Assembly: GCF_029224025.1 (NCBI RefSeq)
Contig: NZ_CP119392.1
Span: 3,371,001-3,435,000 of the forward strand
From: Rhodanobacter sp. AS-Z3
GTDB taxonomy: Bacteria; Pseudomonadota; Gammaproteobacteria; Xanthomonadales; Rhodanobacteraceae
Reading direction: 5' to 3'
Length of the DNA: 64,000 nucleotides
In this document: positions 35,717 through 46,158 of the stretch, piece after piece
How positions within the stretch are numbered: the first letter of the stretch is position 1
How the letters are laid out: each line of letters begins with the position of its first letter
The notes under the pieces: model-generated
Told to the model about the DNA's origin: nothing
Databases searched by the model: none
Seen by the model: only the letters and a program-made list of their open reading frames with translations
Made by a program: the position numbers and the translations under genes

Positions 35717-37075
35717 ATGAGCGGCAACCCGACGCCTCCAAAACTCTTCATCAAGACCCACGGCTGCCAGATGAACGAGTACGACTCGGCCAAGATGGCT
35801 GACGTGCTGAAGGCATCGCACGGCATGGAGCTGACCCAGGACGAGTCGGAAGCGGACGTGATCCTGATCAACACCTGCTCGATCCGCGAGAAGGCGCAGG
35901 AGAAAGTCTTCAGCCAACTCGGCCGCTGGAAGCAGCACAAGAAGGACGGCAAACCGGTGCTGATCGGCGTCGGTGGCTGCGTGGCATCGCAGGAGGGCGA
36001 GGCGATCGTCAAGCGCGCACCGTATGTGGATCTGGTATTCGGCCCGCAGACCTTGCACCGCCTGCCACAACTGATCGACCAGCAGCGCAGCAGCGGCAAG
36101 CCCCAGGTAGACATCAGCTTCCCCGAGATCGAGAAGTTTGACTGCCTGCCCGAGCCGCGCGCCGAAGGCCCGACCGCGTTTGTGTCGATCATGGAAGGCT
36201 GTTCGAAATACTGCAGCTACTGCGTGGTGCCATACACGCGTGGCGAGGAACTCAGCCGCCCGTTCGACGACGTGATCGTTGAAGTGGCCAAGCTTGCCGC
36301 GCAGGGCGTGCGCGAAGTAAACCTGCTCGGCCAGAACGTCAACGCGTATCGCGGGCCGACCTTCGACGGCGGCATCGCGGACCTCGCCGTGCTGATTCAT
36401 GCCATCGCGCAGATCGACGGCATCGGCCGGATCCGCTTCACCACCTCGCATCCGCTGGAGTTCTCCGACTCGCTGATCGAGGCCTATGCGAACGTGCCGC
36501 AGCTGGCCAACTACCTGCATCTGCCGGTGCAAGCCGGCTCCGACCGTATCCTCAGCGCGATGAAGCGCGGCTACACGGCACTGGAATTCAAGCAGAAGAT
36601 CCGCAAGCTGCGTGCGGTGCGGCCGGACATCTGCGTGTCGTCCGACTTCATTGTCGGCTTCCCCGGCGAGACCGAGGAAGACTTCGCCAAAACCATGAAG
36701 CTGATCGAGGACATCGGCTTCGATCAGAGTTTTTCCTTCATCTTCTCCTCGCGCCCAGGCACGCCCGCAGCTGGCCTGGTCGACGACACCCCGGCCACAG
36801 AAAAGCATGATCGGTTGATGCGCCTGCAGGCGGCAATCAACGCCAACGCGAAAGCAATCAGCGAGGCGATGGTCGGCAGCGTGCAGCGCGTGCTGGTGGA
36901 AAAGCCCAGCACCCGTGATCCCAGCGAACTGATGGGCCGCACCGAAAACATGCGTTACGTGAATTTCCCCGGCAACCCGCGCCTAATCGGCCAGTTCGTC
37001 GACGTGGAGATCACCGAAGCAATGGCCAACTCGCTGCGTGGACAAGTGAAACTCACCGATGAGATCGACGCCTGA
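35717..37075 (+). CDS. miaB: tRNA-2-methylthio-N6-dimethylallyladenosine synthase
   Basis: MiaB is a radical-SAM methylthiotransferase that adds the 2-methylthio group to i6A37 of tRNAs reading UNN codons. The 452-residue protein has the N-terminal auxiliary-cluster domain ([27 protein letters not shown]) and the radical-SAM motif [10 protein letters not shown]-terminal TRAM domain runs from about residue 380. The ATG at 35717 gives the standard N terminus. It heads the conserved order miaB-phoH-ybeY-corC. Confidence 0.97.
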   Translation: MSGNPTPPKLFIKTHGCQMNEYDSAKMADVLKASHGMELTQDESEADVILINTCSIREKAQEKVFSQLGRWKQHKKDGKPVLIGVGGCVASQEGEAIVKRAPYVDLVFGPQTLHRLPQLIDQQRSSGKPQVDISFPEIEKFDCLPEPRAEGPTAFVSIMEGCSKYCSYCVVPYTRGEELSRPFDDVIVEVAKLAAQGVREVNLLGQNVNAYRGPTFDGGIADLAVLIHAIAQIDGIGRIRFTTSHPLEFSDSLIEAYANVPQLANYLHLPVQAGSDRILSAMKRGYTALEFKQKIRKLRAVRPDICVSSDFIVGFPGETEEDFAKTMKLIEDIGFDQSFSFIFSSRPGTPAAGLVDDTPATEKHDRLMRLQAAINANAKAISEAMVGSVQRVLVEKPSTRDPSELMGRTENMRYVNFPGNPRLIGQFVDVEITEAMANSLRGQVKLTDEIDA

Positions 37076-37088
37076 GAGCTTCGTTCTT

Positions 37089-37162
37089 GTAGCAGCGCAC
37101 CCTGTGCGCGACGCTTTCGTCGAACGTTGCCAAGAGCATCGCGCACAAGGTGTGCTCCTGCA
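37089..37162. repeat. REP-like palindromic element between miaB and phoH
   Basis: An imperfect inverted repeat with 23-24-nt arms (first arm contains GCGCACCCTGTGCGCGA, second TCGCGCACAAGGTGTGC) around a 27-nt spacer. The wording resembles the interspersed GCGCACC-type repeats of Xanthomonadales and Pseudomonas genomes. Copy number elsewhere cannot be seen. Confidence 0.6.
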
Positions 37163-37191
37163 CCGGCCAACCATCGCAGCATAGAGGTTCC

Positions 37192-38168
<977 letters not shown>

Positions 38169-38172
<4 letters not shown>

Positions 38173-38687
38173 CCTCACATCAGGACAATCAGCGCAGGGA
38201 GCGGCCTGCCATGTCGTCGCCTGCATCCTTCGGCCAGGGCAACTTCCACATCGGCTACGCAATCCCTCGCGCAGGCATCCCCGCCGCAAACAGTTTTCGC
38301 CGCTGGGTGCGCGTCGCTCTCCATGGCGCAAAACGCCGCAAGCCGGTGGAGCTGTCCATTCGCATCGTCGACGCTGATGAGGGCCGAGCGCTCAATCTGC
38401 AGTATCGCGGCAAGGATTACGCCACCAACGTGCTGTCATTTCCCGCCGAACTGCCGCCTGGGGTGATGCCGTCCTTGATCGGCGACCTGGCCATCTGCGC
38501 GCCAGTGGTGCTGCGCGAGGCCACCGAACAGGGCAAGTCGCCGCGCGATCATTGGGCTCACCTGACCGTTCACGGGGTGCTGCACTTGCTCGGTTACGAC
38601 CATCTGGAGGATGCCGAAGCCGAGGCGATGGAAGCTCTGGAAACCCGCATCCTGGCGGGTCTTGGCATCGCCGATCCGTACGTTTGA
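38169..38687 (+). CDS. ybeY: Endoribonuclease YbeY (16S rRNA maturation)
   Basis: A metal-dependent RNase for 16S rRNA 3'-end maturation. The zinc motif [11 protein letters not shown] is intact and the core [18 protein letters not shown] is typical. Either the GTG at 38169, overlapping the phoH stop, or the ATG at 38211 (158 aa, MSSPASFG) may be used; the first 14 residues are not conserved. Confidence 0.93.
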
Positions 38688-38811
38688 ACGGCCCGGCTTC
38701 CGCTCTTCACTGTTGCACGTTGTCACACCTCGACACCGACGCCCTGAAGCGTCCGATTTTTTCCGCTAGAATCAGGCTTCCGCCCGCTTTCGGGCCGAAG
38801 CCCAACGAGTA

Positions 38812-39651
38812 ATGAGCGACGACCCTGGCAGTACCAGCGGCCCGGCCCACCGAACCTGGTGGGATCGACTGGGCCACATGTTTTCCGGCGAGCCACGCAA
38901 CCGCGACGAACTGATCGAGGAGTTGCGCTCTGCCCAGACCAACGGACTGCTGTCCGTGAACACCCTCACCATGGTCGAGGGTGCGATCAAGGTCACCGAA
39001 CTGAGCGTGGACGACGTCATGGTCCCGCGCGCGCAAATCGTGATGCTGGCCGCCGATGCGGCGCTGTCTGACATCCTTGCCGCGGTGGTGGTATCCGGCC
39101 ACTCGCGCTTCCCGGTGCACGGCGAGGACAAGGACGAAGTTCTCGGCATTCTTCTGGCCAAGGACTTGCTGAAGTACTTCGGTTCGGCCGAGCATTTCGA
39201 TATCCGCTCCATCCTGCGTCCAGCCGTGTTGATTCCGGAGTCGATGCGGCTGAACGTGCTGTTGGAAGAGTTTCGCCTGACCCGCAATCACATGGCCCTG
39301 GTGGTCAACGAGTACGGCGGCGTGGCCGGCCTGATCACGATCGAAGACGTCCTCGAGCAGATTGTTGGCGAAATCGACGACGAGCACGACGACGAGGAAG
39401 AGCCCGAGCTGATGCATGAGCAGCCTGGCGGCGACTGGCTGGTCAGCGCACTGACTCTGATCGAAGACTTCAACGAACAGACCGGCGCCAGCTTTCCGGA
39501 CGAGGAATACGACACCGTCGGCGGCATGGTCACGTCCGAGTTCGGACATCTGCCCGAAGTCGGTGAAGAAGTGACCATCGGCGATTATCTGTTCCACGTC
39601 ACCGAGGCAGACGATCGGCGGGTGCAGGGTTTCCGCGTAGTTCGGCAATAA
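38812..39651 (+). CDS. corC: CorC/YbeX-type CBS-domain protein
   Basis: A soluble 279-residue protein with tandem CBS domains (about 65-190; VDDVMVPRAQIVMLA, GHSRFPVH, NHMALVVNEYGGVAGL). A C-terminal CorC/HlyC transporter-associated domain runs from about 200 to 277. It has been linked to magnesium and cobalt efflux through CorA, and to ribosome metabolism. A corA gene lies 1.4 kb downstream on the same strand, after the Lnb-like gene. Confidence 0.93.
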   Translation: MSDDPGSTSGPAHRTWWDRLGHMFSGEPRNRDELIEELRSAQTNGLLSVNTLTMVEGAIKVTELSVDDVMVPRAQIVMLAADAALSDILAAVVVSGHSRFPVHGEDKDEVLGILLAKDLLKYFGSAEHFDIRSILRPAVLIPESMRLNVLLEEFRLTRNHMALVVNEYGGVAGLITIEDVLEQIVGEIDDEHDDEEEPELMHEQPGGDWLVSALTLIEDFNEQTGASFPDEEYDTVGGMVTSEFGHLPEVGEEVTIGDYLFHVTEADDRRVQGFRVVRQ

Positions 39652-39675
39652 GCCCTGCCGAACTACGCTCTCAGG

Positions 39676-39740
39676 ACGGGCACTGCCCGCCTTGTGCCGG
39701 CCTGTACCGTTCATCGACAGCCGGCGGGCAGTGCCCGCCC
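39676..39740. repeat. REP-like palindromic element between corC and the Lnb-like gene
   Basis: Arms ACGGGCACTGCCCGCC and GGCGGGCAGTGCCCGCC flank a 31-nt spacer; each arm is itself partly palindromic. It is a second, different repeat type from that at 37089-37162. Confidence 0.6.
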
Positions 39741-39814
39741 TACGCCACTGAGTCAGTCCCGTTCAAACGGGCGGCTTCTGCAGCATCGAAACACAACAGG
39801 ACAAGGTTGAACTC

Positions 39815-41017
39815 ATGCGACAGATCGGTTTCGCGCTCTTGTGGCTCACGCTGTGGCTAACCATTTCACCAGTGCATGCGAGTGTGGCCAATGCGCCCGG
39901 CGCCAATCTGGAAGTGTCGCTGATCACCTACGGCCCAGGCGAAACCTATTGGGAACGCTTCGGTCACGACGCCATCGAAGTACGCGACACCGCCTCGGGC
40001 GAGGCGATCAGCTTCAATTACGGCGTGTTCGATTTCAACGAAGCGAACTTCTTCGTCAACTTCGCCCGCGGCCGCATGCACTATCTGATGGATGCGGCGC
40101 CGACCAGCGCCGATGAACGCTACTACGTCGAAGCCGGTCGTTCGATCACCCGCCAGCCACTGGCGCTCGATGCGAACCAGGCCAACGCACTGCGGGATTT
40201 CCTGCTGTGGAACCTGCGCCCGGAAAACGCCGGCTACAACTACGACTACTACGCAGACAATTGCACCACGCGCGTGCGCGATGCACTCAACCGTGCACTG
40301 GGCGGCGTCCTCGTCACCCAACTGAGAGCCCGTGCCGGCGGGATGACTTACCGCCAGCAGACCGATCGCCTGATGAGTGCGCAACCCTGGCTGATGCTGG
40401 TGCTGGACCTCGGCTTGGGGCCGTATGCCGACCAGCCACTCAACGCCTGGCAGGAAAGCTTCCTGCCCGAAGTACTGCAGGAACAGCTGCGCCAGGTGAA
40501 GCTGGATGACGGGCATGGCGGCACGCGCCCGCTGGTGCTGGGCGAACAGGTGGTTTCGGCAAACCGCTTGGATGTGCCGCCGCGGTCGCCACCCGATCTG
40601 CGCCTGTCGTTGGCAGCCGCCGGGCTGTTGTTTGCTGCGCTGATCATGCTGGCTCGGCGCAACTGGCCGACGGGTTACGCGTTGCTCGGCACCCTCTACC
40701 TGAGCGCCGCCGGCTTGATTGGTGTCGTGCTGCTTGCACTGTGGACCCTGACCACGCATCACTCGGCCTGGGCCAATGCCAATCTGCTGCTGTTCAACCC
40801 ACTGGCATTCCTGCTGTTTCCCACCCTGTGGCGAGCACGTCGCGGCCTCGCAGCCTCGCGTTTCATCGACGGAATCATCGCCCTGCAGTTGCTGGCCTGC
40901 ATGGTCGCGGTCTTGCTGCATGTACTTCCCGGTACGGTGCAGCAAAATCAGCCGTGGCTGCTGTTCGCACTGCCAGTCTGGCTTGCCCTGGCGTGGAGCT
41001 TGCGCCGCCACCGCTGA
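39815..41017 (+). CDS. Lnb-like (DUF4105) membrane protein, candidate lipoprotein N-acyltransferase
   Basis: A 400-residue protein: signal peptide, then a periplasmic DUF4105 domain (about 30-230), then four or five membrane segments (about 260-395). DUF4105 is the domain of Lnb, an alternative lipoprotein N-acyltransferase. The residues I take as its thiol-type catalytic pair are His51 (WERFGHDAIEV) and Cys150 (YYADNCTTRVRD). In E. coli and many relatives the gene after corC is lnt, the classic apolipoprotein N-acyltransferase; here that slot holds this protein. Function is inference. Whether a standard lnt exists elsewhere cannot be seen. AGGACAAGG lies upstream of the ATG. Confidence 0.75.
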   Translation: MRQIGFALLWLTLWLTISPVHASVANAPGANLEVSLITYGPGETYWERFGHDAIEVRDTASGEAISFNYGVFDFNEANFFVNFARGRMHYLMDAAPTSADERYYVEAGRSITRQPLALDANQANALRDFLLWNLRPENAGYNYDYYADNCTTRVRDALNRALGGVLVTQLRARAGGMTYRQQTDRLMSAQPWLMLVLDLGLGPYADQPLNAWQESFLPEVLQEQLRQVKLDDGHGGTRPLVLGEQVVSANRLDVPPRSPPDLRLSLAAAGLLFAALIMLARRNWPTGYALLGTLYLSAAGLIGVVLLALWTLTTHHSAWANANLLLFNPLAFLLFPTLWRARRGLAASRFIDGIIALQLLACMVAVLLHVLPGTVQQNQPWLLFALPVWLALAWSLRRHR

Positions 41018-41058
41018 TTCGCGTTGCCCCGCCTGCTGCCGCGGGGCATCATGCAGGG

Positions 41059-42078
41059 ATGAACCTCACTGCTCCTGCCACCGAATCTCCGCCACCCTCT
41101 GATCAGCCGATGGTGGTCAACTGCATCGCCTATCGACAGGATGGCAGTCGCATTGGTGACATCACGCTCGATGCCATCAGCGATGTCATGGCTGAACCGG
41201 ACACCTTCGTCTGGGTTGGACTGCACGAGCCGGATGAAGAGCTGTTGCTGAAAATCCAGCAGGAATTCAACCTGCATGATCTGGCCATCGAGGACGCACA
41301 CGCCGCGCACCAGCGCACCAAGATCGAGGCCTATGGCGACTCCTTGTTCCTGGTGGTGCAGACCGCGCAGTTGATCGACGGACATCTGGCTTTCGGCGAG
41401 ACGCACATTTTCTTCGGGCCGCGTTACCTGGTCACGGTACGCCATGGCGCATCACTATCCTACGCACCCGCCCGACGCACCTGCGAGAACACGCCAGAAT
41501 TGCTGGCAAACGGACCCAGCTACGCGCTCTATGGCGTGCTCGATTTCATCGTCGACAACTTGTTGCCGATCGTGCGCGACTTCCGAGAGGAAGTGCAGCA
41601 ACTCGAGCACGACATCTTCGGCGAAACGTTCAAGAGCAGCACGATCCGCCGGCTGTATGACATGCAGCGCGACCTGATGACCTTGCGGCTGGCAGTAGCG
41701 CCGTTGCAAGACATCGTGCAGCAGTTGATCCGGCTGTACCCGAACCTGATTCCCGAAGAGCTGCGCGCCTACTTCCGCGACGTCTACGACCACGCCTTTC
41801 GCGTCAACGAAGCAATCAGCGCCATGCGTGAAATGCTCACCGCAGCGATCAACGTCAATCTGTCGCTGGTCAGCCTGCGCCAGAACGAGGTGATGAAAAA
41901 GCTCGCCGGTTGGGCCGCCATGCTTGCCGCACCTACCCTGCTTACCAGTTGGTACGGCATGAACTTCACCCACATGCCCGAGCTTAGCCGGCCATGGGCC
42001 TACCCCGCGATGATCGTGGTGATGGGCTGCATCGTCGGCGGCATCTACATCGGGCTGAAGCGCGCCCGCTGGCTGTAG
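41059..42078 (+). CDS. corA: CorA-family magnesium/divalent cation channel
   Basis: A 339-residue CorA channel. A large N-terminal cytoplasmic alpha/beta and long-helix domain is followed by two C-terminal membrane helices. The selectivity loop motif YGMNF follows the first helix, and the short tail is KRARWL. The ATG at 41059 has an AGGG site. It may act with the upstream CorC, though that link is debated. Confidence 0.93.
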   Translation: MNLTAPATESPPPSDQPMVVNCIAYRQDGSRIGDITLDAISDVMAEPDTFVWVGLHEPDEELLLKIQQEFNLHDLAIEDAHAAHQRTKIEAYGDSLFLVVQTAQLIDGHLAFGETHIFFGPRYLVTVRHGASLSYAPARRTCENTPELLANGPSYALYGVLDFIVDNLLPIVRDFREEVQQLEHDIFGETFKSSTIRRLYDMQRDLMTLRLAVAPLQDIVQQLIRLYPNLIPEELRAYFRDVYDHAFRVNEAISAMREMLTAAINVNLSLVSLRQNEVMKKLAGWAAMLAAPTLLTSWYGMNFTHMPELSRPWAYPAMIVVMGCIVGGIYIGLKRARWL

Positions 42079-42164
42079 TTGGGGGCAGCAAGCCAGCCGA
42101 CGGTTGTCGCCGGAGTGCGGAACCGCGAACATGGAGAACGCTTTCCATCATGACGCGCTGACCA

Positions 42165-42722
42165 ATGAACGAATCCGCCAATCGCATTCCCGCCGACGCC
42201 AACGCACCGGTGGAAACCCTTTACGAAGGCCGTTGGCTGAGTTTGCGCAAGCGCGGCCGCTGGGAATATGCCGAGCGCAACAACCCCGGTGGCGCGGTGA
42301 TCATTCTGGCTGTGACGCCCGAAGACAAGGTGCTGTTCGTCGAGCAGTACCGCGTGTCGATCCTGCAGAACACCATCGAGATGCCGGCAGGCCTGGTGGG
42401 TGACCTGCCCGGACAAGCCGACGAAGACATTCTGCTGGCCGCACAACGCGAGCTGGAAGAAGAAACCGGCTATCGCTGCGAACGCGTGGACTTCATTCAT
42501 CGAGGGCCGTCGTCATCCGGCATGAGCACCGAGATGATCGCCTTCGTGCGTGCCTGGCAGTTGGCGAAAGTCGGGCCTGGCGGCGGCGACGATAGCGAAA
42601 ACATTGTGGTCCATGAAGTACCGCGCGCCAGCGCCGGCGCCTGGTTGTTCGCCCGCGCGGCGGAAGGTTATTCCATCGATCCGAAACTGTTCGCCGGACT
42701 GTGGTTCATCGAAAACAGCTGA
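42165..42722 (+). CDS. NUDIX hydrolase, ADP-ribose pyrophosphatase-like
   Basis: A 185-residue NUDIX protein. The box GX5EX7REUXEEXGU is met by the stretch from GQADEDILLAAQRELEEETG, preceded by the GLVGD turn. The sequence around it (FVEQYRVSILQNTIEMPAGL) is typical of ADP-ribose or sugar-nucleotide pyrophosphatases. The exact substrate is unproven. The ATG at 42165 is the first in frame. Confidence 0.88.
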   Translation: MNESANRIPADANAPVETLYEGRWLSLRKRGRWEYAERNNPGGAVIILAVTPEDKVLFVEQYRVSILQNTIEMPAGLVGDLPGQADEDILLAAQRELEEETGYRCERVDFIHRGPSSSGMSTEMIAFVRAWQLAKVGPGGGDDSENIVVHEVPRASAGAWLFARAAEGYSIDPKLFAGLWFIENS

Positions 42723-42886
42723 GCACAAGCGGCGCTCAGCCTTGCCAGAATCACGGCTCATCGTGGCCCGCCTCATATTCGTCGAAAATCCGACAATTTC
42801 GGCAAATTCAGGATTACTTTGGGTAAAAGCCAGCAAAAAAGCGCATGACTCGGCGAACCTTCATGCCAAAAGTGTGAACTGGTTCC

Positions 42887-42913
42887 TAAAGTTGAGACCA
42901 CGGCAGTCGATGA
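42887..42913 (+). promoter_or_regulatory. Sigma-28 (FliA)-type promoter before a secreted-protein gene
   Basis: TAAAGTTG-N11-GTCGATGA matches the consensus TAAAGTTT-N11-GCCGATAA at 7 of 8 and 6 of 8 positions with exact spacing. The predicted start lies about 35 nt before the ATG at 42955. Confidence 0.6.
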
Positions 42914-42954
42914 CGAAGTACCCACGTCACAATGTCACTGGAACCTCTTCGCCC

Positions 42955-43314
42955 ATGAAAACCTTGCTCTTCTCTTGCGTACTCCTGTTGGCGCCCGTTG
43001 CTGTCCACGCCGAGTGCACCGCCAAGGACTTCGCGATCACGGATTTCAAGCCGGCAGCCGGCGCTGCCGCAGGTGGTCGGATGGCCATGCCCGGCAATCT
43101 GGTGAACAATTGCGCCACCGCCTCGGCTGCCCAGATTCGCATTGAAGTCAAAGATGCGTCCGGAAGCGTAGTCCAGTCCAAGCAGGTGTGGCCTGCTGGC
43201 ACGTCCAATCTCGAGCCGGGCAAATCCACGCATTTCGATCTGGGGCGCCTGTTTCGCTATCAGCCAGGCATGGCCAGCTTCACCGCCAGCGTAGTAGACG
43301 TGCGCACCTGGTGA
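42955..43314 (+). CDS. Small secreted protein, function unknown, likely flagellar regulon
   Basis: A 119-residue protein with a clear signal peptide (MKTLLFSCVLLLAPVAVHA, cleaved before ECTA). The mature ~100-residue domain is beta-rich with two cysteines (ECTAKDF and NNCATAS) placed to form a disulfide. The pattern RIEVKDASGSVVQSKQVW then LEPGKSTHFDL resembles immunoglobulin-like FxLYD-type domains, but I do not recognise the family. A FliA-type promoter stands upstream and a strong terminator follows, so it is a single-gene transcript beside the chemotaxis region. The ribosome site is weak (TGGAA). Confidence 0.75.
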   Translation: MKTLLFSCVLLLAPVAVHAECTAKDFAITDFKPAAGAAAGGRMAMPGNLVNNCATASAAQIRIEVKDASGSVVQSKQVWPAGTSNLEPGKSTHFDLGRLFRYQPGMASFTASVVDVRTW

Positions 43315-43327
43315 ATTGACCCGCATG

Positions 43328-43369
43328 CAGACAGCAAAAAGGCTCCGGAAGGAGCCTTTTTGCTGTCTG
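43328..43369. terminator. Perfect bidirectional terminator
   Basis: CAGACAGCAAAAAGGCTCC and its exact complement flank a GGAA loop, so A- and T-runs border the core stem on both sides. It separates the secreted-protein gene from the convergent chemotaxis operon. Confidence 0.93.
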
Positions 43370-43471
43370 TGCCGGCGTTTCTGCCGAAGGGGGGGATGAA
43401 GGCAAAACGACGCGCCTCGTACGACGGCGCAGGCAAGTCACCGGGAGGGGAGATCCGGGTGAACAAATGCC

Positions 43472-43771
43472 TCAGTGCAGCACGAACAGCTTGTCGAAAC
43501 CGGCCACGCGCAAGGTTCCTCGCAGCTCACTGCCGGCATTGACGATACGAATATCGGCACGATCGGCACCGGCATGTTCGCGTAGCAGCAACAACATGCC
43601 CAAGGCCGAACTGTCCATATGGGTTACCTCGCCCAGATCGATAAGGTAGCTGCGTGCCACCCTGGCTGGGCCCAGGCAGGCGTCGTGAAACGCCCGATGG
43701 ACGCTGAAATCAAAGCGCTCGCCCAGTTGCAGGGTGATGCAATCTTGTTCGCTGTCGTGATGAACGATCAT
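43472..43771 (-). CDS. STAS-domain protein (anti-anti-sigma-like)
   Basis: A 99-residue single STAS domain. The switch-loop region THMDSSALGMLLLLRE contains the Asp-Ser-Ser phosphorylatable site typical of SpoIIAA-like antagonists. Start: a TTG overlaps the previous stop, but the ATG at 43771 has AAGGA upstream and is preferred. It is the last gene of the operon cheW-mcp-cheR-cheD-cheB-receptor-STAS. No anti-sigma kinase is in the window, so its partner is unknown. Confidence 0.85.
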   Translation of the reverse strand: MIVHHDSEQDCITLQLGERFDFSVHRAFHDACLGPARVARSYLIDLGEVTHMDSSALGMLLLLREHAGADRADIRIVNAGSELRGTLRVAGFDKLFVLH

Positions 43772-43782
43772 GGTGCTGTCCT

Positions 43783-44967
43783 TCAAAAGAGTTCGATCTC
43801 GCCGGCATCCATCGAGCTTTGCAGCGCCGGGCCGCGAGCACGCAACCGTGCCTTCTCGCGCTGCACCGCCAGGCGGCTGCGCACACGCTGAGCGCGTTCT
43901 TCCAGCGCATCGGCTTCCAGCGGCACACAGGCCAGTTCCTCGATGTCACGCGTGCACTCGGCGGTGACTTCCTGGAGTTCCACCAACCGCGTACGCGTCT
44001 GCGCGATCAGCTGGCTCAGAATGTCCTCGAACTGCAGCGAACGAATGGTAGTGGAGACATCGCTACCCAGTCCGCGGTTGATCTCGACCACCTGGTCAGC
44101 AACGGCACTGGTACGGGCGTCACTCTCGGTGACATGGGCCATCATCGCGTCGATGTCCCCCTTGGCCGACAGCGCAACATTCAGATCCTGCGACGCCATT
44201 GCACCAACCAGACCGCGCAACTGCTCCATCGCGCTACGAGCGCGTTCGACATGGCTGCCGATTTGTTCGTTGAACTGATTGGAGTTGCTTGCGAGGTTGC
44301 GGATTTCGCCCGCTACCACCGCAAAGCCGCGGCCTGACTCTCCGGCACGAGCGGCCTCGATCGCGGCGTTCAACGCCAGCAGATTGGTTTCTTCGGCAAT
44401 CGTGTTGACGTTCTTGAGCAACCCGAACACGGCATCCATTTCCTTCGCCATGCCGTCAATGCGATAGACGATGCGCAAGCTCTCTCGCGACATCTGCACA
44501 ATCATGCCAACGAAGTGCTGCAGCAGGTCACCGGTACGCGTGGCGAAGTCCTGAATCGAAACGCCGCCATCCTGCACATCGATGATCTGTTTCAGGAGCG
44601 ACTGCTGCATCGCCGTCTTGTTCGAAAGGCCGTCAAAGCCACCGCCAAGTTCCAGCACGGCATCGCGCAACAGGTCCAGTCCCTGATGCAACTCACGAGT
44701 AGCGTGACCGAGTTCATCAACCAACGCACCCCGGACGTCTTCCAGCGCCTCGCGTACCGGTCCCGCATTATTTCCGGGCATGGCCCTTGGCGCAGCCGAT
44801 TGGGCCGTGTGCTGCGAGCTTTCGAGCATCCACACGACAGTCAATACGATGACCAGCAAGGGCGCCAGCCATACCGAATGCCAGATCAGGGTCGCGAGCA
44901 AGGCCAGCACACTGGCGATACCAGCGCGAAGCGGAAGCCTGGCAGGGAGCAAGGAGGTGAGAGTCAT
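43783..44967 (-). CDS. Chemoreceptor-like signalling protein without a sensor domain
   Basis: A 394-residue protein with two adjacent N-terminal membrane helices (about residues 14-48) and essentially no periplasmic loop. A coiled-coil signalling region follows. The receptor tip [19 protein letters not shown] then [15 protein letters not shown] is conserved for CheA/CheW contact, but no HAMP domain is evident. A long C-terminal coiled coil ends GEIELF. It may sense membrane or cytoplasmic signals. It follows cheB by 16 nt. Confidence 0.85.
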   Translation of the reverse strand: MTLTSLLPARLPLRAGIASVLALLATLIWHSVWLAPLLVIVLTVVWMLESSQHTAQSAAPRAMPGNNAGPVREALEDVRGALVDELGHATRELHQGLDLLRDAVLELGGGFDGLSNKTAMQQSLLKQIIDVQDGGVSIQDFATRTGDLLQHFVGMIVQMSRESLRIVYRIDGMAKEMDAVFGLLKNVNTIAEETNLLALNAAIEAARAGESGRGFAVVAGEIRNLASNSNQFNEQIGSHVERARSAMEQLRGLVGAMASQDLNVALSAKGDIDAMMAHVTESDARTSAVADQVVEINRGLGSDVSTTIRSLQFEDILSQLIAQTRTRLVELQEVTAECTRDIEELACVPLEADALEERAQRVRSRLAVQREKARLRARGPALQSSMDAGEIELF

Positions 44968-44983
44968 GAGGTGATCCCTGGTA

Positions 44984-46075
44984 TCAGCCGCGCGCAGCGA
45001 CAAGATGGGGTTGACGCGTCAAGGCGAGCAGACGCGCTGCAATATTGTCGAGTGGCTGCATTTCACTGGCGGCGCCGAGCTTCCAGGCGGACCCGGGCAT
45101 GCCCCAGACCACCGAACTTTCTTCGTCCTGCACGAGCGTGGCCGCACCAGCCTGGCGAAGCTCAAGCAGACCGCGGGCGCCGTCGTCACCCATGCCGGTG
45201 AGCAGCGCGGCAATGGTGGCGGCACCGGCGCTGGCCGCCATCGAACGGAACAGCACGTCCACGCTCGGCTTGTGCCGATTCACCGCCGGACCGTCATGCA
45301 GGCGGCAGACGTACTTGGCGCCATCCCACATCACCAGCAGGTGCTGGCCACCGGGTGCGATATAGGCATGCCCGCTCTGAATCGGCTGACCGTCGCGTGC
45401 TTCACACACCTTCATCGCCGAACAACGATCCATACGCTCGGCAAACGGGCCACTGAAAGCCGCCGGAATATGTTGGGTCACCAAAATCGGCGGAGCATCC
45501 GGCGGCATCGATTCCAGCACGACGCGCACCGCTTCGGTACCGCCGGTGGAAGCACCGATGGCGATAATCGGACTGCCGCCGCGCGAACCGGCAGTCTGCG
45601 CGCGCGGCAACACGGCGTCGGCGGTCAACCGCGGTGCCACGTCCATCCGGGTGACGGTGGTACGTGCTCGCGGCTTGGTGCGCGCCGCGTGTTTCACCTT
45701 TTCGCAGATTTCCTGCGCGCTCTCACCGAACCGGCTGGCCAGGTCATGATCGGGCTTGGCGAAGAAGTCCACCGCGCCAAGCTCGAGCGCACGCAAGGTC
45801 ACCTCGGCACCCTCGACCGTCAACGAGGACACCATCACCACCGGCATCGGCCGCAGCCGCATCAGGTTTTCCAGAAAGGTGAGTCCGTCCATGCGCGGCA
45901 TCTCGACGTCCAGAGTCAGCACGTCGGGGTTGAGTTGCTTGATCTTGTCGCGGGCAATCAGCGGATCAGCCGCCGTACCTACCACTTCGATGGCCGGATC
46001 GCAGGCAAGCATCGTCGACATCAGCTTTCGCACCAATGCAGAATCGTCGACTATCAGAACTCGCACTCTTTCCAT
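44984..46075 (-). CDS. cheB: Chemotaxis protein-glutamate methylesterase
   Basis: CheB removes methyl groups from receptor glutamates when phosphorylated by CheA. It has a receiver domain (Asp10, Asp11, phospho-acceptor Asp56 in [11 protein letters not shown]) and a linker rich in Arg/Thr. The esterase domain has nucleophile Ser in GASTGGTEA, His in [10 protein letters not shown] and Asp in TGMGDDGA. The ATG at 46075 ([11 protein letters not shown]) is preferred over 46099. Confidence 0.95.
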   Translation of the reverse strand: MERVRVLIVDDSALVRKLMSTMLACDPAIEVVGTAADPLIARDKIKQLNPDVLTLDVEMPRMDGLTFLENLMRLRPMPVVMVSSLTVEGAEVTLRALELGAVDFFAKPDHDLASRFGESAQEICEKVKHAARTKPRARTTVTRMDVAPRLTADAVLPRAQTAGSRGGSPIIAIGASTGGTEAVRVVLESMPPDAPPILVTQHIPAAFSGPFAERMDRCSAMKVCEARDGQPIQSGHAYIAPGGQHLLVMWDGAKYVCRLHDGPAVNRHKPSVDVLFRSMAASAGAATIAALLTGMGDDGARGLLELRQAGAATLVQDEESSVVWGMPGSAWKLGAASEMQPLDNIAARLLALTRQPHLVAARG

Positions 46076-46158
46076 TGCTTTCCCGTGTCGCCTTGCCATA
46101 AAAGCACGCCGCCCGCCGAAGCGAGGCGCCGCCGTGTTGAAGTCACTCTGAAGTAGCG

